The notes below the pieces were generated by a model. It worked only from the letters and a program-made list of their open reading frames with translations. It was not told the DNA's origin and made no database searches. Source: Poritiphilus flavus (GTDB lineage Bacteria; Bacteroidota; Bacteroidia; Flavobacteriales; Flavobacteriaceae). Taken from it: 64,000 bases of DNA. The translations under genes and the position numbers were made by a program. Each line of letters begins with the position of its first letter. Positions within the stretch are counted from its first letter, which is position 1. The stretch is taken from NCBI RefSeq assembly GCF_009901585.1, contig NZ_WXYO01000001.1, positions 248,001 through 312,000 on the forward strand. The letters run 5' to 3'. This document shows, piece by piece, positions 43,871 to 52,447 of this stretch.

Positions 43871-45634
43871 ATGAGCGTTGATTCCGTACAAATAGCTAAA
43901 ATTGCCGTTTTGAATCCTCGGAAGGATATCAGAACGTCCCTTAGTACGGTTAGCGAGAGGGACGGTCTGGCGATATACGAATTTGAAGTAAACTCAGACA
44001 AAGCGGTGATCCCCGATCCGATTAGCTTACAATGGAAGATCCCTGCTGTAAATGTCAAAGGGGTCTGGAAGCCCACCACCGATTTTGCTAAGCGGATTCA
44101 GGCTGATTGGGAGTTAGAAAATATGGAGTCCCGAATTTCCATTGATGCTCCGGTTATTAACCTGTATGGTCATGACGATTCCAATGTGCTCACTTTCGCA
44201 TGTTCCAACGCGATCAACAAACTGGAAATGAATGCCCGACTAAGGGAAGAGGACAATTGTTTCTATTGCCACATTAGCTTTTTCTCCGAATGTGCCAAAC
44301 CACTAAGGAATTTTAAAGCCCGGATCTATCTGGACTATCGAAGGCTACATTTTTCCACGGCCTTAAAGGAGGTTTCCGAATGGTGGAAATCCCTCGAAAA
44401 CCTTAAGCCCGCTTATGTCCCGGAAATCGCGAAAAAACCGCTCTATTCTACCTGGTATCAGTTTCACCAGGATCTGGATCAGGAAGTACTGCTGGAGGAA
44501 TGCAAACTTGCCCGTAATCTGGGGTACGAGGTGGTTATTATTGACGATGGCTGGCAAACCAGTGATTCTAACAGGGGATATGATTACACCGGGGATTGGC
44601 GGCCAGAACGCATACCGGACATGGCAGATTACGTGGCAAAGCTGCAAGCCGTTGGGATGAAGGTGGCCCTCTGGTATTCCGTGCCCTTCTGCGGTAAAAA
44701 ATCCATCGCTTATCAAAAATTCAAAGGTAAATTCCTGACTGAAAACCACCGCTGGGCCCCGGTATTTGACCCCAGGTTTCCGGAGGTCAGGGAATACCTG
44801 ATTGACATCTATGCCGAAGCGCTCAGCCAATGGAAACTGGATGGGTTCAAGCTCGATTTTATAGACGATTTTAAGCGGTATGCGGACACCCCGCTGAACA
44901 AGGAAAATGGCAGGGATTACGCCTCAATAAACGAGGCAGTAGACCGGCTGCTAACCGATGTAATGAACACCTTAAAGCGCATAAACCCGGAGGTATTCAT
45001 CGAATTTCGTCAGAAATATACCGGCCCGGCCATGCGCAAATACGGCAATATGTTCCGCGCTTTTGATTGCCCTGGAGACCCGACAATGAACCGGGTCCGG
45101 ATTGCGGATATTAAAATGCTCTGTGGCTCAACAGCCGTTCATTCCGATATGGTGACCTGGCATGAAGAAGAGCCCCTTGAGGTGGCCGCTCTGCATATGA
45201 TGAATACGTTTTTCGGGGTGCCTCAGCTATCTGTAATGCTTCAGAATACCCCGGCGTCTCACATGCGTATGATCGCTTTTTTTACCGGCTACTGGAATAC
45301 GTATTCCAAGGTGCTGCTGGAAGGTGCCTTTACCCCTACGGCACCATTGGCAAATTATCCCGTACTGCAATGCAGAAAGGATGGGTATACCATAATCGGG
45401 ATTTACGAGCCACATCTGGTCAAAATAAGCGACCCCGATCCAAACATCCACCTGCTGAACGCCCAGCTTTCCGATTCCATTGTGATCCATTGCGCGGAAA
45501 GTTATGGCAGGTATTCCCGCCTGATCTACGACTGTACCGGAAATGTTTGGGCGGAAGATGAGATACTATTGAACCAGGGGGTCATTTCCATGCCAGTTCC
45601 TCCCTGTGGCATTGTACAACTCGAACAATTGTAA
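43871..45634 (+). CDS. Alpha-galactosidase-type glycoside hydrolase (GH36-like)
   Basis: 587 residues without a signal peptide, so intracellular. An N-terminal beta-sandwich region (1-185) is followed by a TIM barrel with PLYSTWYQFHQDL (190-202) and VVIIDDGWQ (221-229). The nucleophile is D329 in FKLDFIDDF, the acid/base D426 in HSDMVTW. This is the GH36/GH27 clan arrangement. It releases galactose from alpha-galactosides such as melibiose or raffinose. The galactokinase gene 77 bp downstream supports that substrate. Raffinose-synthase-like or alpha-N-acetylgalactosaminidase activity is less likely. Confidence 0.85.
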   Translation: MSVDSVQIAKIAVLNPRKDIRTSLSTVSERDGLAIYEFEVNSDKAVIPDPISLQWKIPAVNVKGVWKPTTDFAKRIQADWELENMESRISIDAPVINLYGHDDSNVLTFACSNAINKLEMNARLREEDNCFYCHISFFSECAKPLRNFKARIYLDYRRLHFSTALKEVSEWWKSLENLKPAYVPEIAKKPLYSTWYQFHQDLDQEVLLEECKLARNLGYEVVIIDDGWQTSDSNRGYDYTGDWRPERIPDMADYVAKLQAVGMKVALWYSVPFCGKKSIAYQKFKGKFLTENHRWAPVFDPRFPEVREYLIDIYAEALSQWKLDGFKLDFIDDFKRYADTPLNKENGRDYASINEAVDRLLTDVMNTLKRINPEVFIEFRQKYTGPAMRKYGNMFRAFDCPGDPTMNRVRIADIKMLCGSTAVHSDMVTWHEEEPLEVAALHMMNTFFGVPQLSVMLQNTPASHMRMIAFFTGYWNTYSKVLLEGAFTPTAPLANYPVLQCRKDGYTIIGIYEPHLVKISDPDPNIHLLNAQLSDSIVIHCAESYGRYSRLIYDCTGNVWAEDEILLNQGVISMPVPPCGIVQLEQL

Positions 45635-45711
45635 GCCTGATATTTTGGTAAGCAAGTTGTAGTTCCTAATTTAGACTTCTCAGGATCCCAAACCATTTAA
45701 TTGCAGGTAAA

Positions 45712-46830
45712 ATGAAGCCTTTTACTCCAGAACTTACCGTGGCGTCCCCGGGCCGTATCAATCTCATAGGGGAACATACGGATTACAATCTGGGATTTGT
45801 TTTGCCAACGGCTATAGACAAGAAGATCACCTTCCAATTCAGGCGCAACGGCACAGACCACGACTGCAAGGTCCGCAGTCTTACCTACGATACCTCATTC
45901 CAAATTGACCTCAAGCTCATTGAACCCAGTGAGAACGAATGGGAAAATTACATTCTCGGCGTTCTTTATGAGATCTCTAAAAGAACGAACAAAGTACGTG
46001 GCTTTGATTGTGAGATATCCAGCACTCTACCAGTAGGTTCCGGAGTTAGTTCCTCAGCAGCCCTGGAATGCGGGATGGCTTTCGGGCTTAATGAGTTGTT
46101 TGATCTGGGCCTTTCCAGTATGGATATTATTACGCTCTCCCGGGATGCCGAGCATCTGTACGTAGGCACACAATGTGGTATAATGGATCAGTTCGCTTCT
46201 GTAATGAGCAAGGCAGATCATGTGATCCTACTGGATTGCAAAAGCCTGAAACACACTTATATCCCTGCGGTACTATCACCTTATAAGTTGGTACTTCTCA
46301 ACAGCAATGTAACGCATAATCTGGCCAGTAGTGAATACAATACACGGCGGAAAGAATGCGAAGAAGGGGTTGCCATACTCCAAAAAAAAGAGCCGTCTGT
46401 TAACTCCCTCCGGGATGCCAACAGCGAACTCCTGCAGGCTTGTAAGGGGGAGATGAGCGATACGGTTTACCGGCGATGTAAATTTATTATAGAAGAAAAC
46501 CAAAGGGTTCTCGGTGCTGCTGATGCGCTTAAGAACAACGAACCGGAGCTGTTGGGAACGCTACTTTACCAAGGGCATCACGGCCTGAGTAAATTGTACG
46601 AGATCGGTTGTGAGGAAACGGATTATCTGGTGGATTTTGCGAAGGATTACGACGGAGTCCTGGGTGCAAGGCAAATGGGTGGAGGATTTGGAGGATGCAC
46701 CATAAACCTGGTGCGAGAGGATGTTGCTGACGCTTATGTCGAATCGATTTCAGAGGCCTATTTTAAACAATTCGGTATCAGGCTAAGCAGCTTCGATGGA
46801 ATCCTGGCAGACGGGACCTCTGCAGTATAA
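45712..46830 (+). CDS. galK: Galactokinase
   Basis: 372 residues of the GHMP kinase family. The galactokinase signature PGRINLIGEHTDYNLGFVLP lies near residues 13-32, the ATP-binding LPVGSGVSSSAALE near 105-118, and the C-terminal ARQMGGGFGGCTINLV run near 325-340. It phosphorylates galactose at C1 for the Leloir pathway. It shares the strand with the alpha-galactosidase gene, and the GntR/LacI-like regulator may control both. The gene converges on the DnaE2-like gene only 16 bp away, with no obvious terminator between. Confidence 0.93.
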   Translation: MKPFTPELTVASPGRINLIGEHTDYNLGFVLPTAIDKKITFQFRRNGTDHDCKVRSLTYDTSFQIDLKLIEPSENEWENYILGVLYEISKRTNKVRGFDCEISSTLPVGSGVSSSAALECGMAFGLNELFDLGLSSMDIITLSRDAEHLYVGTQCGIMDQFASVMSKADHVILLDCKSLKHTYIPAVLSPYKLVLLNSNVTHNLASSEYNTRRKECEEGVAILQKKEPSVNSLRDANSELLQACKGEMSDTVYRRCKFIIEENQRVLGAADALKNNEPELLGTLLYQGHHGLSKLYEIGCEETDYLVDFAKDYDGVLGARQMGGGFGGCTINLVREDVADAYVESISEAYFKQFGIRLSSFDGILADGTSAV

Positions 46831-46846
46831 AAACCCGGAATTATCC

Positions 46847-49800
46847 TTAGGCTGGGCCCGCTTCAGCATTGGATTTTTTTATATTCCTCCCTCTTTCCGG
46901 TAACCTTCTGGTGGCGGTTTTCATTTCCGCATACCGCGGATCCGGGATATAATCTTGCTTCTGCATTTTTAAGACCTCTATGCTCAAAAAGCCAAACTCA
47001 CTGACAACTTTCCCGTAAAAGCGGTAGATACCCCTGCCCCTGAAATGGTATTTGGCTGCCACGGGAGGAAAAAGCACTGTATCGAAAACCTCTCCGAACT
47101 GGTCTACCAGGGTGGCAAAATGCATTCGTTTCCCGCTATGGGTATTGGTGTTCTTAACAGTGACCAGATAACCGTAAATATCGATATACCTGTCCAGGTA
47201 TTCCGGCAGACTGTGGCAGCCATTCTTATTTACAGGTGGGGTGGCCAGAAGATCAAAAGGGCTGCGCAAACAGAAGCCCAATAACTCCAGTTGGGTAAAA
47301 GCGGTTTCAAGGTCCGTAGTATATAATTTCGGGATCTTGAAATTGTTTCTTTCCGGAGGAAACAGTTTTGGGTGATCAGGCAATAAATCCTTGGAGATCA
47401 ATAAATGGGCCTGCCACAACAGTCGGTGTTTGTTGATCCCGGTAAAGCGAAAAGCATCGATACGGATGAGGATGCTCAGCTGCTCCGCGGAAACGGATAC
47501 CCGGTCTAAAAAATCTTCCAGGGAGCTAAAAGGCCCCTCTTTCTGCCTTGCGGAAAGAATGCGCTCCATTACCCTGGACTCTAATTCCTTCAGGTACATA
47601 AATCCCAGGTAAATATCTGTTCCGTAAATGCAGTTAGCTGCCTCGCTTTTGTTGATGCAGGGGGCGTGTATGCCAGCTCCCAACATGCGGGCTTCGTGCA
47701 CATAAAATTCCGAACGGTAAAAACCGCCGCCATTATTGAGCACTGCCACCATATACTCCAGCGGATAATAAGCCCGTAAAAACAAGCTTTGGTAACTCTC
47801 TACGGCATAAGAGGCAGAGTGCCCTTTGGCAAAGGCATAACCTGCAAAACTGGCTACCTGGTTCCAGATCTCAAAAATGAGTTTGTCTTCATACCCTTTT
47901 TTCCGACAGTTTGAAATAAACTTGTCTTTCACTTTTTGAAATTCTTCCCGTGACCGGAACTTTCCGCTCATTCCCCTCCGTAAGACATCTGCTTCGCCCA
48001 GGGTAAGATCCGCAAAGTAGTGTGCTACTTTGATGACGTCTTCCTGGTAAACCATTACTCCATAGGTATCGGGCATAATATCCAGCATTACCGGATGGGC
48101 TTCCTTCTCTGCCCTACCCTCATTCCGGTGACGAAGGATATATTCCCGCATCATCCCGCTCTTAGCCACCCCCGGCCGAATGATAGAACTCGCGGCAACC
48201 AGGCCCAGGTAATTGTCTACCTGCAATTTTTTTAAAAGCATACGCATAGCCGGCGATTCTACATAAAAGCAGCCCATACACTGTGCTGTTTTTATGAGGT
48301 TATTGATATTCGGATCCTTTTTAAATGTCCGGATGTCGTGGATGTCTACTTTTGCAAATTCCACAGGCTTGTTATAAGACAGTATATGCAGGGTTTCCTT
48401 GATCTTTGCCAGTCCGCGCTGTCCCAGAATATCAAACTTATACAGGCCCACATCTTCCGCGATCACCATATCAAATTGGGTGGTAGGAAAGCCTTTGGGT
48501 GGCAGGTGGGTGGAAGAAAAATAATGAAGTGGCCTCTCGCTGATCAAAATCCCACCGGCATGAATGCTCAGGTAGTTAGGCATATTTCTGATAAGTCTGC
48601 CGTATTTCAATACCAGGGAGGATACTTCATCCAGATCCGAGGCACTGTAATGGCCTTCGCATAAAAAGTCGATCTCCGATTTCGGGAGGCCGAACACCTT
48701 CCCCAATTCCCTGATAATGCCCCGTTCTTTAAACGTAACATAAGTACCCAAAAGCGCTACGTGTTCAAAACGCTCAAATATATATTGGGTGATAGCATCC
48801 CGGTCGCGCCAGGAAAAATCTATATCAAAATCGGGTGGGTTTGCCCTGAAAAGATTGATAAAACGCTCAAAGTACAGGTCTAATTCAATGGGGTCCACAT
48901 CAGTGATCCTGAGTAGATACGCTACAATACTGTTCGCACCACTTCCTCTTCCTACATAATAAAATCCGCGCCTCCTGGCCTCCCGGGCAATGTCCCAGTT
49001 GATCAGGAAATACGATACAAAGCCTTTCTCTTTAATGAGTTCCAGTTCCTTTTTCAAGCGATCGTGAATGGTCTGGTCCGGGTTTTTATAACGATAGGGC
49101 ATTCCCTGGTAGCACAAGCGTTCTATCATTTGTTCATCTTCTTCCGTAGTGCTGTTGTACGATTTTAGATTCTGAGGTTTTCGCTGCTTTGAAAAATCAA
49201 AATGAATGCTACAGGACTGCATCAGTTGTTCTGTATTTTCAAGGATAAAGGGGTATTGGGAATAGGCTGCAGCCAGATTTGCCACTGGGAACATTTTCTC
49301 TTCTTCATTGCCTACTTCCTCTTGGGGAAGCTTGCTTAAAAGCACATTATTATCAATAGCCCTAAGTAAGCGGTGGGCGTTAAAATCACGCCTATTCCGG
49401 AAAGTAACCGGCTGCCGAACTACCAAACGGTCTTTATAAGCGATCAGCCTGGAGAAGGGAAGCCGTCTTAAATCAGCAATTGAAACCCCTATGAATTCGT
49501 GCTCGGAGAACTCAGACTGCTCTGTCAGCATTACTGTTTCAAAAGGGTAGATCACATAGGCCTTCCGGAAACGGGGAGCCCGGTCCGGGATAGGCTTTTC
49601 CTCGTGCAGGTGTTCAGACAGATAAGCGTTCAACTCCTGGTATCCCTCGTTGTCTTTCGCAATCCCTATGAAACAAGGGTTCACCCCATTCCTGAAATCG
49701 ATCCCCAGTATGGGTTTGATATTGTATTCCCTCGCTTTCCGGACAAAATTCAGTCCGGCCGAAGTATTGTTAATATCGGTAAGCGCCAGTTGGGTCACCT

Positions 49801-49885
49801 GATTTTGTTGGGCTAATTCCAACAGTTCTATTTCGGAAAAGGCGCCGTAGCGAAGGCTGTAATATGTGTGGCAATTCAGGTACAC
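46847..49885 (-). CDS. dnaE2: Error-prone DNA polymerase III alpha subunit (DnaE2/ImuC-type)
   Basis: 1012 residues, shorter than replicative DnaE. It starts with a PHP domain (YLNCHTYYSLRYGAFSEIELLELA). The catalytic aspartates lie in PPDFDIDFSWRDRD, with the DnaE motifs FYYVGRGSGANSIVAYLL, GVMVYQEDVIKVAHYFADLTLGEADVLRRGMSGK and FAKGHSASYAVESYQSLFLRAYYPLEYM. A C-terminal OB-like region follows. DnaE2/ImuC polymerases do damage-induced translesion synthesis. The start codon appears to be GTG (49883-49885), as no in-frame ATG lies nearby. dinB lies upstream on the same strand, separated by a low-complexity repeat tract; no imuA/imuB or lexA gene is present here. Confidence 0.88.
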   Translation of the reverse strand: MYLNCHTYYSLRYGAFSEIELLELAQQNQVTQLALTDINNTSAGLNFVRKAREYNIKPILGIDFRNGVNPCFIGIAKDNEGYQELNAYLSEHLHEEKPIPDRAPRFRKAYVIYPFETVMLTEQSEFSEHEFIGVSIADLRRLPFSRLIAYKDRLVVRQPVTFRNRRDFNAHRLLRAIDNNVLLSKLPQEEVGNEEEKMFPVANLAAAYSQYPFILENTEQLMQSCSIHFDFSKQRKPQNLKSYNSTTEEDEQMIERLCYQGMPYRYKNPDQTIHDRLKKELELIKEKGFVSYFLINWDIAREARRRGFYYVGRGSGANSIVAYLLRITDVDPIELDLYFERFINLFRANPPDFDIDFSWRDRDAITQYIFERFEHVALLGTYVTFKERGIIRELGKVFGLPKSEIDFLCEGHYSASDLDEVSSLVLKYGRLIRNMPNYLSIHAGGILISERPLHYFSSTHLPPKGFPTTQFDMVIAEDVGLYKFDILGQRGLAKIKETLHILSYNKPVEFAKVDIHDIRTFKKDPNINNLIKTAQCMGCFYVESPAMRMLLKKLQVDNYLGLVAASSIIRPGVAKSGMMREYILRHRNEGRAEKEAHPVMLDIMPDTYGVMVYQEDVIKVAHYFADLTLGEADVLRRGMSGKFRSREEFQKVKDKFISNCRKKGYEDKLIFEIWNQVASFAGYAFAKGHSASYAVESYQSLFLRAYYPLEYMVAVLNNGGGFYRSEFYVHEARMLGAGIHAPCINKSEAANCIYGTDIYLGFMYLKELESRVMERILSARQKEGPFSSLEDFLDRVSVSAEQLSILIRIDAFRFTGINKHRLLWQAHLLISKDLLPDHPKLFPPERNNFKIPKLYTTDLETAFTQLELLGFCLRSPFDLLATPPVNKNGCHSLPEYLDRYIDIYGYLVTVKNTNTHSGKRMHFATLVDQFGEVFDTVLFPPVAAKYHFRGRGIYRFYGKVVSEFGFLSIEVLKMQKQDYIPDPRYAEMKTATRRLPERGRNIKKSNAEAGPA

Positions 49886-49902
49886 GATGATTGGTGGAGG
49901 TA

Positions 49903-50150
49903 TAAGTTTAAGTCTAAGTTTAAGATCAAGTTTAAGGTTTTAAGTGTTAGGTGTTAAGTGTTAAAACAAGCACTGTTCACTGATTACTGTTTACTGTTTA
50001 CTGTTCACTGATTACTGTTTACTGCCAACCGCCCACTGCCTACTGCCCACTGAATTCATCCTCCGTAGCTTTAGCGAAGGAGGACTGTTCACTGTTTACT
50101 GTTTACTGTTTACTGCCAACTGCCAACTGCAAACCGCCCACTGATCACTG
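49903..50150. repeat. Degenerate hexamer/heptamer repeat tract between dinB and dnaE2
   Basis: About 49903-49970 is made of AAGTTT-like hexamers. From 49971 to 50150 the sequence is a run of heptamers of the form ACTGTTT, ACTGTTC, ACTGATT, ACTGCCA, ACTGCCC, reaching into the last two codons of dinB. The tract is interrupted by one hairpin, TCCTCCGTAGC-TTTA-GCGAAGGAGGA (50059-50084), with two mismatches. It occupies almost the whole spacer between the two polymerase genes. Confidence 0.85.
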
Positions 50151-51359
50151 CTTCCTGTGCGCCAACACAATAGGCGGTTGCCCGTTAAAGGGGTTGTGCA
50201 TCCTGCCGATGGTTTTTGCGCCCATACTGGAAGCCCGTATCACACTTTTGTCTCCAAAGCGTTCCCGTATACGATCCATGGCCATATAAAGGTTCAGGGC
50301 TTCTTCTGTATCCTCAAAGAGGTTGATCTGGTAATTTCCGGACACCAGATGACTAAATCGCACCCCTATCAGCCGCACCAATAACCTCTTATTGTAAAGA
50401 AGCCGGAAAAGATCCAGGACCTTGGGAATAAGAATATGGTCTGCGCTGGTGTAGGGAATCCGCATTTGCTTGGAATAGGTATTGAAATCCGAATATCGGA
50501 TCTTCACTGTAACACAAGCAGTCAGCTTTTGCCCCCTGCGCAACTGAAAGGCCAGATTCTCGGTCATTGCAATGAGTATGCCTTTGAGTTTTACCACATC
50601 TATGGTATCCCGTTCAAAAGTGCGTTCGTTGGAAATAGACTTCCGGTCGCAGAATGGGATTACAGGGGTGTTATCCACCCCATTGGAGCGTTTCCAGATC
50701 ACAATACCGTTCTTTCCCAAAACCCTCTGCATAAGGTCTATCGGCATTTCCTGTATGGTCTTTATCTTTCGGAGTCCAAGGTTTCGAAGCGTTTGGTAGG
50801 TTTTATCGCCTACCATAGGGATCTTTTTAATGGATAAGGGGGCAAGAAAGGCTTTTTCGTACCCAAAATCCACTTTTAACTGGTTGTTGGGTTTGGCTTC
50901 ATTCGTGGCTACTTTAGAGACCACTTTGTTTACAGACATCCCAAAAGAAATAGGCAATCCCGTTTCTCTGATAATCCTCTGGCGGAGTTCCATGGCATAC
51001 TTATAACAACCAAAAAAACGATCCATCCCGGAGAGGTCCGCATAGAATTCGTCAATGCTCGACTTTTCAAATAGCGGCACCTGTTCTTTGATGATTTCCG
51101 TTACCTCATCCGAATGTTTGCTGTAGGTTCCCGCATTACCTTTGATAACAACAGCCTCGGGGCAGAGCTCCCGTGCCATTTTCATGGGCATGCCGGAATG
51201 GATACCATATCCCCGGGTTTCATAGCTACAGGCTGCGACTACACCCCTGTCTGTCAAACCTCCCACAAGGATGGGTTTGTGGTTCAAACGGCTGTCCAGC
51301 CGGCGTTCTACGGACACAAAAAATGTATCCAGGTCCATATGGAGAATAGTTTTTTGCAT
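50145..51359 (-). CDS. dinB: DNA polymerase IV (Y-family)
   Basis: 404 residues with all Y-family motifs: HMDLDTFFVSVERR (metal-binding D8/D10-type), VAACSYETRGYGIHSGMPM, SSIDEFYADLSGM (catalytic D-E pair), FGMSVNKVVSKVATNEAKPNNQL and the helix-hairpin-helix region KIPMVGDKTYQTLRNLG. The C-terminal little-finger domain is complete, but I do not see a convincing beta-clamp peptide at the end (it finishes ...PPIVLAHRKQ). It is upstream of the DnaE2-like gene on the same strand. A perfect palindrome 42-62 bp before its start codon may be a damage-response operator. Confidence 0.93.
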   Translation of the reverse strand: MQKTILHMDLDTFFVSVERRLDSRLNHKPILVGGLTDRGVVAACSYETRGYGIHSGMPMKMARELCPEAVVIKGNAGTYSKHSDEVTEIIKEQVPLFEKSSIDEFYADLSGMDRFFGCYKYAMELRQRIIRETGLPISFGMSVNKVVSKVATNEAKPNNQLKVDFGYEKAFLAPLSIKKIPMVGDKTYQTLRNLGLRKIKTIQEMPIDLMQRVLGKNGIVIWKRSNGVDNTPVIPFCDRKSISNERTFERDTIDVVKLKGILIAMTENLAFQLRRGQKLTACVTVKIRYSDFNTYSKQMRIPYTSADHILIPKVLDLFRLLYNKRLLVRLIGVRFSHLVSGNYQINLFEDTEEALNLYMAMDRIRERFGDKSVIRASSMGAKTIGRMHNPFNGQPPIVLAHRKQ

Positions 51360-51387
51360 GGCATTCTAATAGGAAGGACAATATATG

Positions 51388-51421
51388 GAATATTTCCTAA
51401 AATATGGAAATTTTCCATATT
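51388..51421 (-). promoter_or_regulatory. Palindromic operator candidate upstream of dinB
   Basis: AATATGGAAA-T-TTTCCATATT (51401-51421) is a perfect 10-bp dyad with a one-base centre. A shorter related dyad GGAA-TAT-TTCC lies at 51388-51398. Both sit 29-62 bp before the dinB start codon, where an SOS-type repressor would act. Confidence 0.6.
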
Positions 51422-51428
51422 TAATATC

Positions 51429-51457
51429 AAAAAAACACCCTGCATAAGCAAGGTGTT
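51429..51457 (-). terminator. Terminator of the 40-residue membrane-protein gene
   Basis: AACACC-C-TGC-ATAA-GCA-A-GGTGTT (51434-51457) forms a 9-bp stem with a single mismatch. On the minus strand it is followed by a run of Ts (complement of A29-A33). It lies 49 bp beyond the stop of the small gene at 51506 and just before the dinB operator. Confidence 0.75.
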
Positions 51458-51505
51458 GTATTCATTGTCATATTTTAACGCGGTGGTCGTAAAAGAGTGG
51501 TTTCT

Positions 51506-51628
51506 TTAGTTTAAATAGACGTAAAGGAATACTATAGACATAATCACATAACAAATCACGCCAATTCGCACATAATCAAACACCAGTCCTTCACTAAATC
51601 GTTTAAAATTTTCCAAGATTGAATTCAT
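51506..51628 (-). CDS. 40-residue single-span membrane protein
   Basis: A very short gene: ATG at 51628, TAA at 51506-51508. The product begins MNSILENFKRFSEGLVFDYV and has one hydrophobic helix (about residues 22-38, IGVICYVIMSIVFLYVY) with a basic N-terminal side. It follows the 56-residue gene by 83 bp and is followed by a clear terminator, which supports a real transcript. No family is recognised. A similar but not clearly homologous 33-residue protein occupies the same place after the second copy of the 56-residue gene. Confidence 0.55.
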   Translation of the reverse strand: MNSILENFKRFSEGLVFDYVRIGVICYVIMSIVFLYVYLN

Positions 51629-51711
51629 AACGTTTCGTTTTTATTCATTCGTTATAAAGCAGGTTCCGGGAAAAATCCGAGTTCAGCAGATAAGGGGAAG
51701 GATCCGCGGTT

Positions 51712-51882
51712 CTAATCGAAAGCAAAACCGGTATATACCCTGAAAATAAACGCGTAAAGCGCAATAAAGAACAAGGCAAAACTGAACCAGGCAAATACCT
51801 TCATATAGTTTTTAATAAGGTAGTGACCCAAGTTCCTGAATCCGTCCAAATAGATCTCTTTAAAAAGTAATAATGTATTCAT
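51712..51882 (-). CDS. 56-residue membrane protein, copy A of a duplicated gene
   Basis: ATG at 51880-51882, stop TAG at 51712-51714. A short amphipathic N-terminus (MNTLLLFKEIYLDGFRNLGH) precedes a basic hinge (YLIKNYMK) and one membrane helix rich in Phe and Ala (about 30-50), ending RVYTGFAFD. It shares 41 of 56 residues (73%) with copy B at 52277-52447, and most changes are conservative (I/V, L/V, R/K), a sign of selection on the protein. It resembles short flavobacterial DUF families that I cannot name with certainty. The 154-nt leader before it is also shared with copy B. Confidence 0.75.
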   Translation of the reverse strand: MNTLLLFKEIYLDGFRNLGHYLIKNYMKVFAWFSFALFFIALYAFIFRVYTGFAFD

Positions 51883-52036
51883 AATCCCAAATCTTTAAAT
51901 CCATAAGTTAGATTACAAAATTCGGGCTACGTTTAATTTTTTGCCCGGATTTTAGTCCAATGCAGGAAAAATTCTGGTGAACTGCACCCTTTGTATCACA
52001 GGCCCCAATAAATGGTATTTCGTAGAAATTATTTGA
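51883..52036 (-). promoter_or_regulatory. Conserved leader of copy A with stable hairpin
   Basis: Read on the minus strand, arms AAAATCCGGGC (complement of 51943-51953) and GCCCGAATTTT (complement of 51917-51927) pair at 10 of 11 positions around a 15-nt loop, followed by a short T-run. The hairpin ends 34 bp before the start codon. It is kept intact in copy B. It may be an attenuator, a regulatory RNA element or a protein operator. Confidence 0.6.
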
Positions 52037-52084
52037 TTTCTTAGTAAAAAAAGAAGGTCTAAATCCCTTCAAAAACCTATAAAC

Positions 52085-52115
52085 AAAAAGATCCGCCATA
52101 AGCCTATGACGGATC
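52085..52115 (-). terminator. Terminator of the 33-residue membrane-protein gene
   Basis: GATCCG-C-CATA-AGCC-TATG-A-CGGATC (52090-52115) is a 10-bp stem with one mismatch. The minus-strand transcript continues into five Us (complement of A85-A89). It lies 27 bp past the stop of the gene at 52142. Confidence 0.78.
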
Positions 52116-52141
52116 CCATATCCCTGCTCTGAGGGTATTTT

Positions 52142-52243
52142 CTAAGAAATCTCTACTGCAGTGACTATCAGGAATACGATAAATGATACAAACAGGCATC
52201 CCAATACCACAAAAACATCGATAAAATCAGGTTTTCTTTTCAT
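52142..52243 (-). CDS. 33-residue single-span membrane protein
   Basis: ATG at 52241-52243, TAG at 52142-52144. The product begins MKRKPDFIDVFVVLGCLF and is almost entirely one hydrophobic helix (about 10-30) with a strongly basic N-terminus, ending TAVEIS. It follows copy B of the 56-residue gene by 33 bp and is closed by its own terminator, so the pair forms a compact two-gene transcript. No family is recognised. Confidence 0.55.
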   Translation of the reverse strand: MKRKPDFIDVFVVLGCLFVSFIVFLIVTAVEIS

Positions 52244-52276
52244 CAGTCCAAATTTAGCTTCAGGGCATATCGCGGC

Positions 52277-52447
52277 CTAATCAAAGGCGAAACCGGTAAA
52301 AACCCTGAATACAAAAGCGTACAACACCACAAAAAACATCATAAAACTAAACCAGGCAAAAGCCTTGAAGTAGTTCTTTACCAGGTAACTCCCCAGGTTC
52401 TTAAATCCATCCAAATAAATCTCTTTTAAAAGTACTATTGTCTTCAT
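52277..52447 (-). CDS. 56-residue membrane protein, copy B of a duplicated gene
   Basis: ATG at 52445-52447, TAG at 52277-52279. Same layout as copy A: amphipathic start MKTIVLLKEIYLDGFKNLGS, hinge YLVKNYFK, one membrane helix, and the identical end TGFAFD. Shared invariant runs are KEIYLDGF, FAWFSF and TGFAFD. The full leader of copy A, including its hairpin (52482-52518), is present upstream. It is the first gene of its leftward pair, and its leader abuts the divergent EEP-nuclease gene at 52710. Confidence 0.75.
   Translation of the reverse strand: MKTIVLLKEIYLDGFKNLGSYLVKNYFKAFAWFSFMMFFVVLYAFVFRVFTGFAFD

Noticed and set aside
49971-50150. CRISPR-like array
   Set aside because: The repeats are 7 bp and contiguous with no unique spacers; it is a simple-sequence tract.
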